Source: Lachnospiraceae bacterium
GTDB lineage: Bacteria > Bacillota > Clostridia > Lachnospirales > Lachnospiraceae
DNA length: 43,509 nt
NCBI GenBank assembly: GCA_009911505.1
Contig: QXXL01000157.1
Span: 1-43,509, forward strand
Direction of reading: 5' to 3'
Shown here: positions 17,051 through 25,712 of the stretch, piece after piece
Position numbering within the stretch: position 1 is the first letter of the stretch
How the letters are laid out: every line of letters begins with the position of its first letter
Translations under genes and position numbers: made by a program
Notes under the pieces: model-generated
The model's input: only the letters and a program-made list of their open reading frames with translations
The model's database searches: none
What the model was told of the DNA's origin: nothing

Positions 17051-18955
17051 ATGGGAAGGGAAGAGTATGCCAGGGCGTTTAAGCTGGGGAAAAAGGATTA
17101 CCAGGCACGCCTGCTGCGCGGGGAAAAGCCGACGCTTCCTGTTTTGGACGATCTGCTGCCCCAGAAGGGGTCTTATTCGGAGAAGCCGTTGGGCATGGTG
17201 CAGATTCCGCTCGAACGGGTGGCCGGGACGAAAACGGTGGGCAGGAGCAGCTCATTTGCGGGGAACTTTATGCCGATATTACGTGAGACGACCGAATTTG
17301 CCGCAAAATGGGCGCAGCTTAGCACGTCCCATGTAATAGATGGGATCCGCGAGCCAATCCGGGCTTATGAATATATGAACTGGTTTTATGTGGAAGAGGG
17401 CAACAAACGGGTCAGCGTGATGAAATATTTTGGCGCGGATTCGATTCGCGGGGAGGTCGTCCGGATTGTGCCGAAGCGTACAATGGAACCGGAAAACCGG
17501 ATTTATTATGAATTTATGGAATTTTATAAGGCCGCGCCGATGCATGATATCTGGTTTTCTAGGGAGGGAAGCTTTGCGAAGCTGCAGGCGGCTGTGGGCA
17601 AAGCGCCGGGGGAATGCTGGACGCAGGAAGAGCTGCTTTTATTCAGATCTGTTTATACTCGGTTTGCGGCGGAATTTGGCGCAAATGGCGGCGGTAAGCT
17701 GTCTATTACGCCGGGTGATGCATTCCTTTCGTTCCTTATGCTGTACGGGTATGACGAGGCGTGCCGGAAGACGGCAAATGAAATCCGGGAGCTGATTATA
17801 AAAAGCTTTGAGGAGTACGCGCTTTTGCAGGAGGAAGAGGGCGTAGATTTAAAAATGGATCCAAACCGCAAAAAAAAGCCTCTGCATAAGCTGTTTTCGC
17901 ACAGTTCACGCAAGCTAAAGATTGCGTTTATTTACGAAAAGACGCCGGGGACTTCTGCGTGGGCGTATTCGCATGAGCTTGGCAGGCTGTATCTGGAGCA
18001 GGCGTTTGCGGATGAGGTGAGCACCGTTTGCTACGGGAACGGTACGAAGGAGAATGCGGAGCAGCTTTTAGCGGATGCCGTGGACGCGGGGTGCGGGCTG
18101 ATTTTTACGACGACTCCTCCGTTTGCACAGGCAAGCGTAAAGGCGGCGATTGCATATCCGCAGGTACGGATTTTAAACTGTTCGTTAAATACCTCGCACC
18201 GTTATATCCGCACCTATTATTCCAGAATGCACGAAGCGAAATTTCTGATGGGGGCGATTGCGGGCGCCATGGCAGAAAATGCGAAGCTTACATATATTGC
18301 GGATTACCCGATTTACGGATCGATTGCAAATATCAATGCTTTTGCGCTGGGGGCTAAGATGATTAACCCGCGCGCGAAGGTTTATCTGGAATGGACTGCC
18401 AAAAAAGAGGGGGATATTGAGGAAAAAATAAGGGAAAACGGTTCGTCTTGTATTTCCGGACGGGATATGGCGATCCCGGAGGAAGCGTCGCGTTTTTTCG
18501 GTATTTACCATATGGACGGCGAAAGGCCGAGAAACCTTGCCATGCCGCTGTGGCACTGGGGCAAATTTTACGAGCAGCTGATCCGCACGATTATGGAGGG
18601 GACCTGGAAATATGACGAAAACCCAGGAGCGAAAAAGGCTATTAATTACTGGTGGGGGATGTCGGCGGGCGTGATTGACGTGGTTTGCTCCAAGTATCTG
18701 CCGATTGGGACAAAGCGGCTGGTGGAGCTTTTGAAATCGACGATTTGTATGGGTCAGTTTAACCCGTTTTCCGGTGTGCTGTATTCGCAGGACGGGACGG
18801 TGCTCTCCGATCCGGACGCGTGCCTTTCACCGGAGGAGATTATGACGATGGACTGGCTGGCGGAAAATGTGGTCGGTTCGATTCCGGAGGAAGGGGAATT
18901 GAAGGAGCAGGCGAAGCCGGTAATCAGCCAGCAGGGGGTGAAAAAGGGTGTATGA
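17051..18955 (+). CDS. Cytosolic ParB-like/BMP-family fusion protein
   Basis: Residues ~50-155 resemble a ParB/sulfiredoxin-fold domain (MVQIPLERVAGT, REPIRAYEY, VEEGNKRVSVMKYF). Residues ~290-600 resemble the BMP/Med/PnrA binding-protein fold (KLKIAFIYEKTPGTSAWAY, GLIFTTTPPFAQASVKAA, GSIANINAFALGAKMI). BMP proteins normally bind nucleosides outside the cell, but there is no signal peptide or lipobox here, so this 634-aa protein is probably an intracellular ligand-sensing or regulatory protein. It lies 13 bases after the GH36 gene and overlaps the phosphoesterase gene by four bases (ATGA). Domain calls are by eye; the molecular role is unknown. Confidence 0.75.
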   Translation: MGREEYARAFKLGKKDYQARLLRGEKPTLPVLDDLLPQKGSYSEKPLGMVQIPLERVAGTKTVGRSSSFAGNFMPILRETTEFAAKWAQLSTSHVIDGIREPIRAYEYMNWFYVEEGNKRVSVMKYFGADSIRGEVVRIVPKRTMEPENRIYYEFMEFYKAAPMHDIWFSREGSFAKLQAAVGKAPGECWTQEELLLFRSVYTRFAAEFGANGGGKLSITPGDAFLSFLMLYGYDEACRKTANEIRELIIKSFEEYALLQEEEGVDLKMDPNRKKKPLHKLFSHSSRKLKIAFIYEKTPGTSAWAYSHELGRLYLEQAFADEVSTVCYGNGTKENAEQLLADAVDAGCGLIFTTTPPFAQASVKAAIAYPQVRILNCSLNTSHRYIRTYYSRMHEAKFLMGAIAGAMAENAKLTYIADYPIYGSIANINAFALGAKMINPRAKVYLEWTAKKEGDIEEKIRENGSSCISGRDMAIPEEASRFFGIYHMDGERPRNLAMPLWHWGKFYEQLIRTIMEGTWKYDENPGAKKAINYWWGMSAGVIDVVCSKYLPIGTKRLVELLKSTICMGQFNPFSGVLYSQDGTVLSDPDACLSPEEIMTMDWLAENVVGSIPEEGELKEQAKPVISQQGVKKGV

Positions 18956-19578
18956 AGATCCTTGCGGTTGCGGATGAGGAGTCGGCGTCTTTGTGGGATT
19001 ATTATGAAAAAGGAAAGCTTGACGGCATTGATTTGATTGTGTCCTGCGGGGATTTGGATCCGCAGTACCTGTCATTTCTGGCGACGGTTTCGTCCGTTCC
19101 GGTGCTCTATGTGCATGGGAACCACGATTGCCGTTACGGGCAGACGTCGCCGGAGGGCTGTATTTGTATTGAAGATAAGATTTATGTGCATGAAGGGATC
19201 CGGATACTGGGGCTTGGCGGTTCGATGCGCTATAAGGAGGGGGCGCACCAGTATACGGAATGGGAAATGCGCCGCCGGGCGGCAATGCTTGTGCCCAAAA
19301 TCTTTGCAAAGGGCGGGTTTGATATCCTGGTGGCACATGCGCCGGCATTCCGTCTCAATGACGGGCGGGATTTGCCCCATCAGGGTTTTCGGGTATTTTT
19401 GTGGCTGATGGAGAAATACCGCCCGCGTTATTTTGTGCATGGGCATGTGCACCTTTCTTATGGGGAAGGGGCAAAGCGCTATGATCGGTATTTAGATACC
19501 TGTGTAGTGAATGCATGTGGAAAATGCGTCATCCGGGTGGAGGGGGAAATGCCAGGGCGCCGTAATTTCCCAAAATAA
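18952..19578 (+). CDS. Calcineurin-like metallophosphoesterase
   Basis: The start at 18952 overlaps the previous stop as ATGA, with GGGGGTGAAAAAGG upstream; an in-frame ATG at 18820 lies inside the preceding gene. The 208-aa protein has the metallophosphoesterase blocks SCGDLDP, VLYVHGNHD, LVAHAPAF and YFVHGHVHLSYG. The usual first block (D-x-H) is replaced by AVADEES, so one metal ligand differs from the family norm. It would cleave a phosphomonoester or phosphodiester in the cytosol; substrate unknown. Coupling to the BMP-like gene suggests a shared function. Confidence 0.85.
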   Translation: MKILAVADEESASLWDYYEKGKLDGIDLIVSCGDLDPQYLSFLATVSSVPVLYVHGNHDCRYGQTSPEGCICIEDKIYVHEGIRILGLGGSMRYKEGAHQYTEWEMRRRAAMLVPKIFAKGGFDILVAHAPAFRLNDGRDLPHQGFRVFLWLMEKYRPRYFVHGHVHLSYGEGAKRYDRYLDTCVVNACGKCVIRVEGEMPGRRNFPK

Positions 19579-19589
19579 TGAGTCAACAG

Positions 19590-19618
19590 TTGATTATTTT
19601 CACTAAAACCTCTATAAT
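19590..19618 (+). promoter_or_regulatory. Promoter of the GH13 gene, with overlapping palindrome
   Basis: TTGATT (19590-19595), 17 bases, then a perfect TATAAT (19613-19618), 39 bases before the ATG. The -35 overlaps the palindrome TCAAC-A-GTTGA, a possible repressor site. This makes the GH13 gene a separate transcription unit. Confidence 0.7.
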
Positions 19619-19656
19619 AATAACAAACAATCAGAAAAAACAGGAGGTTTTTAAAT

Positions 19657-21384
19657 ATGGCATGGTATGACGAGGCAGTATTTTACCACATCTATCCTTT
19701 GGGGCTTTCCGGTGCGCCCAAAGAGAATCACTACGGTACACCCGAACATCGGTTAAACACATTAATCCCATGGATATCCCACATAAAAGAAATAGGCTGC
19801 GATGCAATTTACATTGGCCCTCTATTTGAATCTGTTGGCCACGGATATGAAACGACTGACTACAAAAAATTAGACAGCCGCCTTGGAACCAATGAGGATC
19901 TGGCAAATTATGTGGCAGAGTGCCATAAGCAGGGGATCCGTGTGATATTAGACGGGGTATTTAACCATACTGGACGTGATTTTTTTGCTTTTGAGGATAT
20001 TAAAAAGAATAGGGAGGGCTCTGCATATAAAGACTGGTACTGTAATGTAAACTTCTGGGGGAATAACCAGTACAACGACGGTTTTTCTTATGAGAATTGG
20101 GGCGGGTATGATCTGCTTGTAAAATTAAACCAGCATAACCCGGCAGTTCGGGATTATATCTGTGATGTCATCCGTTTTTGGGTTAGCGAATTCGATATTG
20201 ACGGCATCCGCCTGGATGCTGCAGATGTTTTGGATTTTAATTATATGCAGGCGCTGCGCGCGGTGGCCAATGAAGTTAAACCGGATTTTTGGCTGATGGG
20301 CGAGGTTATCCATGGTGATTATACGCGTTGGGTCAATGAAGGCACTCTGCATTCTGTTACGAATTACCAGCTACATAAGGCATTGTATTCAGGGCATAAT
20401 GACCATAATTATTTTGAAATTGCCCATACGGTTAAGAACTTATACGCAAAGGGCGGGAACCGGCCGGATGGGTTAAAGCTGTATAATTTTGTGGACAACC
20501 ACGATGTAGAGCGTATTTATACAAAGTTAAACAAAAAGGAGCATTTTGCCCCGGTTCATATTTTACTTTATACGCTTCCGGGCGTTCCATCTATTTATTA
20601 TGGTTCGGAATTTGGGATCGAAGGGCGTAAGGAGCGTTTTTCTGATGATTCTTTGCGCCCTGCCCTTTCGCTTTCGGATTATAAGGACGCCATACGGGAA
20701 AATTCTTTTACCCGCCTGATTGCAGCGCTTGGCAAGGTGCGTAAAAATACGCCTGCGCTTTCTTATGGGGATTATAAGGAGCTGCTTTTGACAAACCGCC
20801 AATATGCATTCTCAAGGAATTATAACGGCGAATCCGTGCTTGTTACGGTTAATAATGACGACAGCGATTATGTTATGACGCTTCCAGCAGGGAATGTGTC
20901 CGAATATGCCGGGGCTTTGTCTGGAGAGCGTGTAACGGTATCCGGCGGCAATATCGTCATAAATGTGAAAGCCAATGCGGGGGATATCTGGCTTCCTGTA
21001 TCCGGCAGCGCAGCCGCACAAAAAGAAGCCCAGCCAGTGGTTCTAAATATAAGCGATGCCGCGTCCAGGATAAAAACTTCTGAAAAAGTGCAAGAGGTAA
21101 ATATAACGGCAGAATCAAAAGCAAGGGAAACGTCAAATAGCGCTTCCAAAGCAAAAGCATCGGATCAGGTGCAGGCAGAAAAGGCGTCTGAGCAGAAAAA
21201 AGAGATACCGTCAGCAGTACAAAAGGACAGTGAGGAATTTCAAAAAGGCAGGATTGCAGGGCTTCAAGAGGCGATCCTTGCAATTATGGAGAAAAACGGG
21301 CCAGTCACTGATCAGATGCGTAAGGACGTTTTAGATAATGTTTATCATGATTCTCTGATTACATGGATAAAGAGTTTCCGGTGA
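19657..21384 (+). CDS. Alpha-amylase family (GH13) glycoside hydrolase with C-terminal extension
   Basis: The four GH13 regions are present: DGVFNHTGRDF; GIRLDAADVL with nucleophile Asp187; MGEVIHGD with acid/base Glu216; FVDNHDVERI with Asp283. There is no signal peptide, so it acts in the cytosol on malto-oligosaccharides or related alpha-glucosides. The catalytic and beta-sheet domains end near residue 450. A Ser/Ala/Lys/Glu-rich linker (~455-525) and a ~50-residue helical tail containing EFQKGRIAGLQEAI and a GPVTDQMRKDVLD segment follow, which is unusual for GH13. GGAGG precedes the start. Exact specificity cannot be read from sequence. Confidence 0.92.
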   Translation: MAWYDEAVFYHIYPLGLSGAPKENHYGTPEHRLNTLIPWISHIKEIGCDAIYIGPLFESVGHGYETTDYKKLDSRLGTNEDLANYVAECHKQGIRVILDGVFNHTGRDFFAFEDIKKNREGSAYKDWYCNVNFWGNNQYNDGFSYENWGGYDLLVKLNQHNPAVRDYICDVIRFWVSEFDIDGIRLDAADVLDFNYMQALRAVANEVKPDFWLMGEVIHGDYTRWVNEGTLHSVTNYQLHKALYSGHNDHNYFEIAHTVKNLYAKGGNRPDGLKLYNFVDNHDVERIYTKLNKKEHFAPVHILLYTLPGVPSIYYGSEFGIEGRKERFSDDSLRPALSLSDYKDAIRENSFTRLIAALGKVRKNTPALSYGDYKELLLTNRQYAFSRNYNGESVLVTVNNDDSDYVMTLPAGNVSEYAGALSGERVTVSGGNIVINVKANAGDIWLPVSGSAAAQKEAQPVVLNISDAASRIKTSEKVQEVNITAESKARETSNSASKAKASDQVQAEKASEQKKEIPSAVQKDSEEFQKGRIAGLQEAILAIMEKNGPVTDQMRKDVLDNVYHDSLITWIKSFR

Positions 21385-21431
21385 TGGTAAGATGTGTTCT
21401 CAAATAAATACAGAGAATCCCCTATTTGACA

Positions 21432-21460
21432 TTGTTTACCATAAAAAAAAGGTTTATACT
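21432..21460 (+). promoter_or_regulatory. Candidate promoter of ackA
   Basis: TTGTTT (21432-21437), 17 bases, TATACT (21455-21460), 38 bases before the ATG. A perfect TTGACA at 21426 is nearby but its spacer to the same -10 would be 23 bases. Confidence 0.45.
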
Positions 21461-21497
21461 TTTTTTATAAATATAACAAAATAAGGAGATAGAGAGC

Positions 21498-22688
21498 ATG
21501 AATGTATTAGTCATTAATTGCGGCAGTTCTTCGTTAAAATACCAGGTTATCCATGCAGAGAGCGAAGAAGTGCTTGCAAAAGGGCTTTGTGAAAGGATTG
21601 GAATTGATGGCAGGCTAGTGTATCAGCCAAAGGGCGGGGAAAAGGAAATCATAGAAGCGCCCATGCCGACACATACTGAAGCGGTCCGAATGGTGCTTGA
21701 TGCATTGGTAAACACAAAAACAGGTATTTTAAAAAGCTTAGACGAAATTGATGCAGTCGGGCACCGGGTTGTACATGGCGGCGAGAAATTTGCGAATTCT
21801 ACGCTAATTAATGAAGAGGTTATAAAAGCTGTAGAGGAATGTTCCGATCTTGCGCCTTTGCATAATCCTGCAAACCTGATAGGTGTGCGCGCATGCCGGC
21901 AGGTATTAAAAGATGTGCCGATGGTGGCCGTGTTCGATACGGCATTCCACCAGACTATGCCGCAGGAAGCATACCTTTACGGCGTGCCGTATGAATATTA
22001 TGAAAAATACAAGGTCCGCAAATACGGCTTCCACGGTACCAGCCACAGCTATGTATCGAAGCGCGCGGCAGAAATTTTAGGCAGGCCTTATAATAATTTA
22101 AAAACCATTGTCTGCCACCTTGGCAATGGTGCGAGCATCTGTGCTGTAAAGGACGGCAAATCTGTGGATACCTCCATGGGGCTTTCACCGCTTGAGGGGC
22201 TGATTATGGGGACGCGTTCCGGCGATATCGATCCTTCCGCCGTGGAATTTCTGGCAAAGAAAGAAAACCTGGATCTGGAAGGGGTTGTAAAGGTATTAAA
22301 TAAAGAATCCGGCGTATACGGCCTGTCCGGCGTATCAAGTGATTTCCGCGATCTGGATCAGGCGTCGGAGGAAGGGAACGGGCGCGCAAAAGCGGCAGTT
22401 GACGCTTTTTGTTACCGTGCGGCAAAATATATCGGCTCTTATGCCGCAGCAATGAACGGCGTGGATGTGATTTGCTTTACCGCGGGCGTCGGGGAAAACG
22501 ACGGGAAGGTGCGCGCGAAGATCTGCGGCTATCTGGGCTACCTTGGCATGACATTAGACGAAGAAGCGAATAAAACGCGCGGGGAAGAAGTACGTCTTTC
22601 AACTTCGGATTCCAAGGTTACGGCGCTTTTGGTGCCGACCAATGAAGAACTGGCGATTTGCCGGGAAACGGTTGAGCTGATAAAGTAA
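21498..22688 (+). CDS. ackA: Acetate kinase
   Basis: The 396-aa protein interconverts acetate + ATP and acetyl phosphate + ADP, the substrate-level ATP step of mixed-acid fermentation. Signatures: VLVINCGSSSLKY at residues 3-15, VGHRVVHGGEKF, FDTAFHQTMP, KYGFHGTSHSYV, and GLSPLEGLIMGTRSGDIDP. AAGGAGAT precedes the start. Its usual partner pta is not in the window. The AIM24-family gene follows after 60 bases with no clear terminator between, so they may share a transcript. Confidence 0.97.
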   Translation: MNVLVINCGSSSLKYQVIHAESEEVLAKGLCERIGIDGRLVYQPKGGEKEIIEAPMPTHTEAVRMVLDALVNTKTGILKSLDEIDAVGHRVVHGGEKFANSTLINEEVIKAVEECSDLAPLHNPANLIGVRACRQVLKDVPMVAVFDTAFHQTMPQEAYLYGVPYEYYEKYKVRKYGFHGTSHSYVSKRAAEILGRPYNNLKTIVCHLGNGASICAVKDGKSVDTSMGLSPLEGLIMGTRSGDIDPSAVEFLAKKENLDLEGVVKVLNKESGVYGLSGVSSDFRDLDQASEEGNGRAKAAVDAFCYRAAKYIGSYAAAMNGVDVICFTAGVGENDGKVRAKICGYLGYLGMTLDEEANKTRGEEVRLSTSDSKVTALLVPTNEELAICRETVELIK

Positions 22689-22748
22689 GCGCACAGGAGT
22701 TGTCCGGCAGGCTTTGAAAATAGAAATAAAAATTAGGAGGATACGAAA

Positions 22749-23426
22749 ATGAAATATTCAATTGAGGGCGAACCGTTGCCCGTTGTGATCTGCGAACTGG
22801 AAGCGAATGAAAAGATGATTACCGAAAAAGGGGCGATGTCCTGGATGTCCCCAAATATGAAAATGGAAACGGTCGGCGGCGGCGCCGGCAAGATGTTTGG
22901 CAGGATGTTCAGCGGGGAAAGCATGTTTGTCAACCACTATACTGCGGAGGGCGGCCCGGGCATGATTGCGTTTGCGTCGAGTTTTCCGGGGGCTATCCGG
23001 GCGTTTGAGCTGGAACCGGGTAAGGATATCGTCTGCCAGAAGACGGCATTTTTGGCATCGACGTTCGGCGTGGAAATGTCAGTGTTCCTTCAGAAAAAAA
23101 TCGGCAGCGGCCTGTTCGGCGGGGAAGGCTTTATTATGCAGAAGCTATCCGGAAAAGGCGTTGTATTTGTAGAATTTGACGGTTATATTAAGGAATATGA
23201 GCTTTCGGCGGGCCAGTCGATTGTTGTGGATACGGGGTATCTGGCTGCAATGGATGCAAGCTGTTCTCTGGAGATCCAGAAGGTGCCGGGAGTTAAGAAT
23301 ATGCTGTTTGGAGGGGAAGGCGTATTTAATACCGTAATTAAAGGGCCAGGACGTATTTGGCTGCAGTCGATGCCGATTGGACAGATGGCTGGATCTTTGA
23401 TTCCTTATCTGCCGTCAGGCAAGTAA
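22749..23426 (+). CDS. AIM24 / TIGR00266-family protein
   Basis: The 225-aa protein matches the AIM24-type beta-rich fold: repeated short strands with Gly-rich turns (GGGAGKMFGRMFSGESMF, GEGFIMQKLSGKG, GPGRIWLQSMP). Bacterial members have no settled biochemical role. AGGAGG lies before the ATG and a strong GC hairpin (23440-23458) ends the transcript. No signal peptide or transmembrane helix is seen. Confidence 0.85.
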   Translation: MKYSIEGEPLPVVICELEANEKMITEKGAMSWMSPNMKMETVGGGAGKMFGRMFSGESMFVNHYTAEGGPGMIAFASSFPGAIRAFELEPGKDIVCQKTAFLASTFGVEMSVFLQKKIGSGLFGGEGFIMQKLSGKGVVFVEFDGYIKEYELSAGQSIVVDTGYLAAMDASCSLEIQKVPGVKNMLFGGEGVFNTVIKGPGRIWLQSMPIGQMAGSLIPYLPSGK

Positions 23427-23439
23427 TTGGATGGCGGGA

Positions 23440-23458
23440 GGGGGCTTAGCCCCCTTTG
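23440..23458 (+). terminator. Terminator after the AIM24-family gene
   Basis: GGGGGC-TTA-GCCCCC forms a compact six-base-pair hairpin followed by TTT, 14 bases after the stop codon. Confidence 0.65.
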
Positions 23459-23607
23459 AGCTGAACGTAAGTATGGTTTGTAACAAGTGCCCCAGACAAA
23501 GGGTAAGAAGCGGGCGGCTGCCCTCCAGACGGAAAGGAGGGTGTTGCCAATGATGATTACATTTTCTGACTTGAATGTTACTAGATTTTGTGAAAAAGAA
23601 ATGTATC

Positions 23608-23636
23608 TTGCAATTAACATTTATATATGCTATAGT
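23608..23636 (+). promoter_or_regulatory. Strong promoter upstream of a hairpin leader
   Basis: TTGCAA (23608-23613), exactly 17 bases, TATAGT (23631-23636). Transcription would start near 23643 in a 446-base gene-free stretch (23427-23872), about 230 bases before ylxM, and run straight into the hairpin at 23685-23720. Confidence 0.6.
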
Positions 23637-23642
23637 GCCATT

Positions 23643-23735
23643 AGATAAAAAGAGATGAAAAAGTTCCATGTGAACAAAGAACGAAATCCCCGAACCGTGT
23701 TCCAGCACAGTTCGGGGATTCTTCTTAACTTTTAT
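23643..23735 (+). ncRNA. Candidate small RNA or attenuated leader
   Basis: A transcript from the promoter at 23608-23636 would contain GTTC-CATGT-GAAC and then a strong stem, AATCCCCGAACCGTG paired with CACAGTTCGGGGATT (23685-23720, one mismatch), followed by a moderately T-rich tail (CTTCTTAACTTTTAT). There is no ORF in it. It could be a ~90-nt RNA or a leader controlling ylxM-ffh. The bacterial SRP RNA signature was looked for and is absent. Confidence 0.4.
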
Positions 23736-23798
23736 GGTGGCAAAGCGCCCACCAGGCAGCAGGATTGAAATAAACGGAGATAACAAAAGATAAAAAAC

Positions 23799-23814
23799 AC
23801 GAACAAAAGTTCGT
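23799..23814. promoter_or_regulatory. LexA (SOS) box-like palindrome
   Basis: ACGAAC-AAAA-GTTCGT is a perfect palindrome containing CGAAC-N4-GTTCG, the core of the Gram-positive LexA/DinR box. It lies 14 bases upstream of the -35 at 23828. Binding is predicted from the match alone. Confidence 0.6.
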
Positions 23815-23827
23815 AAAGAAAAAACAC

Positions 23828-23856
23828 TTGACACCTTAACGGACCTATGTTATCCT
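23828..23856 (+). promoter_or_regulatory. Candidate promoter immediately before ylxM
   Basis: A perfect TTGACA (23828-23833), 17 bases, TATCCT (23851-23856). Initiation ~7 bases later would fall inside the ylxM ribosome binding site (GAGGTGG, 23861-23867), giving an almost leaderless mRNA, so its use is uncertain. Confidence 0.5.
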
Positions 23857-23872
23857 ACCCGAGGTGGTAAAT

Positions 23873-24253
23873 ATGGAGACAAAGCTCAAGCAGGCATATC
23901 TCTATGATTTTTATGGAGAATTGTTAAACGCACACCAGCGGAAGATATATGAAGCATTTTTCTTCCAGGATTTCTCCTTAAGCGAAATTGCCGAGGAGGA
24001 AGGCATCAGCCGCCAGGGCGTGCATGATTCCGTAAAGCGTTCTGTAAAAGCATTGGAAGAATACGAAAATAAGCTTCACCTGGTAGAAAAATTCTTATTC
24101 GTCCGGGAGCGGATTAGTGAGATCCGCAGTCTGGTACATTCCTGCGGCATTACAGGTTTAGGCCAGGCGCAAACGGCAGGGGATACGCTGCATTTGGAAA
24201 CCATAAAAGCGGAAATCGACCGGATTTCCAATGAAATTTTAGAGGAGCTGTAA
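23873..24253 (+). CDS. ylxM: YlxM-type SRP-associated helix-turn-helix protein
   Basis: The 126-aa all-helical protein has the YlxM pattern [20 protein letters not shown] followed by a sigma-region-4-like helix-turn-helix ([20 protein letters not shown]). YlxM is encoded before ffh in many Firmicutes and is thought to assist the signal recognition particle. The ATG at 23873 is chosen over an in-frame GTG at 23864 because GAGGTGG overlaps that GTG and is well spaced for the ATG. ffh begins one base after the stop codon. A LexA-like palindrome and two candidate promoters lie upstream. Confidence 0.92.
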   Translation: METKLKQAYLYDFYGELLNAHQRKIYEAFFFQDFSLSEIAEEEGISRQGVHDSVKRSVKALEEYENKLHLVEKFLFVRERISEIRSLVHSCGITGLGQAQTAGDTLHLETIKAEIDRISNEILEEL

Positions 24254-24254
24254 T

Positions 24255-25610
24255 ATGGCATTCGATAACCTGTCCGAAAAACTGCAAAATGTTTTTAAAA
24301 ATCTAAGAAGCAAGGGAAGATTAACCGAAGACGATGTAAAATCTGCTTTAAAAGAGGTCAAAATGGCATTGTTGGAAGCCGACGTCAACTTTAAGGTGGT
24401 AAAGCAGTTCGTAAAGACCGTCCAGGAGCGCGCTATTGGCCAGGACGTTATGAACGGCTTAAATCCGGGCCAAATGGTGATTAAGATTGTAAATGAAGAA
24501 ATGGTCGCCTTAATGGGGTCGGAGACAACTGAGATTGCCCTAAAGCCCGGAAATGAGATCACAGTCATTATGATGTCAGGCTTACAGGGTGCAGGAAAGA
24601 CGACGACTACGGCCAAAATCGCAGGCAAGCTAAAGCAGAAAGGCAAAAAACCGCTTCTTGTGGCATGCGATATATACCGTCCGGCCGCGATCGATCAGCT
24701 AAAGATCAATGGCGAAAAGCAAGGCGTGGAAGTATTTTCTATGGGGGATAAAAATACCCCGGTCAATATTGCAAAAGCAGCCGTAGAGTATGCGCAAAAG
24801 AACGGTTTTAACGTTGTAATCATAGATACCGCGGGTCGCCTTCATATTGATGAAGGCATGATGGATGAGTTAGAGGCCATTAAAGCTGCTGTGGAGGTAT
24901 ACCAGACCATTTTGGTTGTGGATTCCATGACGGGGCAGGACGCGGTCAACGTCGCCAGTGCATTTGATGGGAAAATCGGTGTGGACGGCGTAATATTAAC
25001 CAAGTTAGACGGTGATACCAGGGGCGGTGCGGCGCTTTCTATCCGCTCAGTCACCGGAAAGCCTATCCTCTATGTGGGTATGGGGGAAAAGCTTTCAGAT
25101 CTGGAACAGTTTTATCCCGATCGGATGGCCTCCCGGATCCTTGGTATGGGCGATGTGCTGACTATGATTGAAAAGGCACAGGAAGCCATTGATGAAGAGG
25201 AAGCCAGAAAACTCGAGCAGAAGATGAAAAAAGCGGAGTTTGACTTTGACGACTATTTAAGCTCGATGGGGCAAATGAAGAAAATGGGCGGGCTTTCGAG
25301 TATCCTTGGCATGATGCCGGGGATGGGGCAGATGAAGATGCCGGAATTTGACGAAGCGGAAGCAGAAAAAGGGATGAAGCGGACGGAGTCCATTATTTAT
25401 TCCATGACGGCGGAAGAACGGCGTAACCCCTCCCTCTTAAACCCCAGCCGCAAGCGCAGGATCGCAAATGGGGCAGGTGTAGATATTGCTGAGGTGAACC
25501 GTTTGGTAAAACAGTTTGAACAGGCGCGTAAAATGATGAAACAGCTTCCGGGCATGATGGGGGGCGGGGCAAAGCGCGGCAGGCGCGGTAAATTTAAATT
25601 TCCGTTTTAA
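24255..25610 (+). CDS. ffh: Signal recognition particle GTPase Ffh (SRP54)
   Basis: Ffh binds signal sequences of nascent membrane and secreted proteins and delivers ribosomes to FtsY. The N domain (~1-90) precedes the G domain, whose P-loop is GLQGAGKTTTTAK with Lys115, followed by the DTAGRLH switch (Asp191) and TKLDGDTRGGAAL. The C-terminal M domain (~300-451) is Met-rich and ends in the basic GGGAKRGRRGKFKF. Full length at 451 aa. It is translationally tied to ylxM (one-base gap) and followed after 102 bases by rpsP, the usual Firmicute order. Confidence 0.98.
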   Translation: MAFDNLSEKLQNVFKNLRSKGRLTEDDVKSALKEVKMALLEADVNFKVVKQFVKTVQERAIGQDVMNGLNPGQMVIKIVNEEMVALMGSETTEIALKPGNEITVIMMSGLQGAGKTTTTAKIAGKLKQKGKKPLLVACDIYRPAAIDQLKINGEKQGVEVFSMGDKNTPVNIAKAAVEYAQKNGFNVVIIDTAGRLHIDEGMMDELEAIKAAVEVYQTILVVDSMTGQDAVNVASAFDGKIGVDGVILTKLDGDTRGGAALSIRSVTGKPILYVGMGEKLSDLEQFYPDRMASRILGMGDVLTMIEKAQEAIDEEEARKLEQKMKKAEFDFDDYLSSMGQMKKMGGLSSILGMMPGMGQMKMPEFDEAEAEKGMKRTESIIYSMTAEERRNPSLLNPSRKRRIANGAGVDIAEVNRLVKQFEQARKMMKQLPGMMGGGAKRGRRGKFKFPF

Positions 25611-25712
25611 CAGGTGCAATTAAGGCAGTATTGCTTTAATTATAAATTAAATGGCGGCGGCAGGATTTTGGCAGGCCGGTGCAGATTATTAGGGTTTAGG
25701 AGGTGAAATGAG

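Noticed and set aside
23643..23735. Bacterial SRP RNA (ffs) near ffh
   Set aside because: The conserved GGAAGGAAGCAG-type apical loop is not present.
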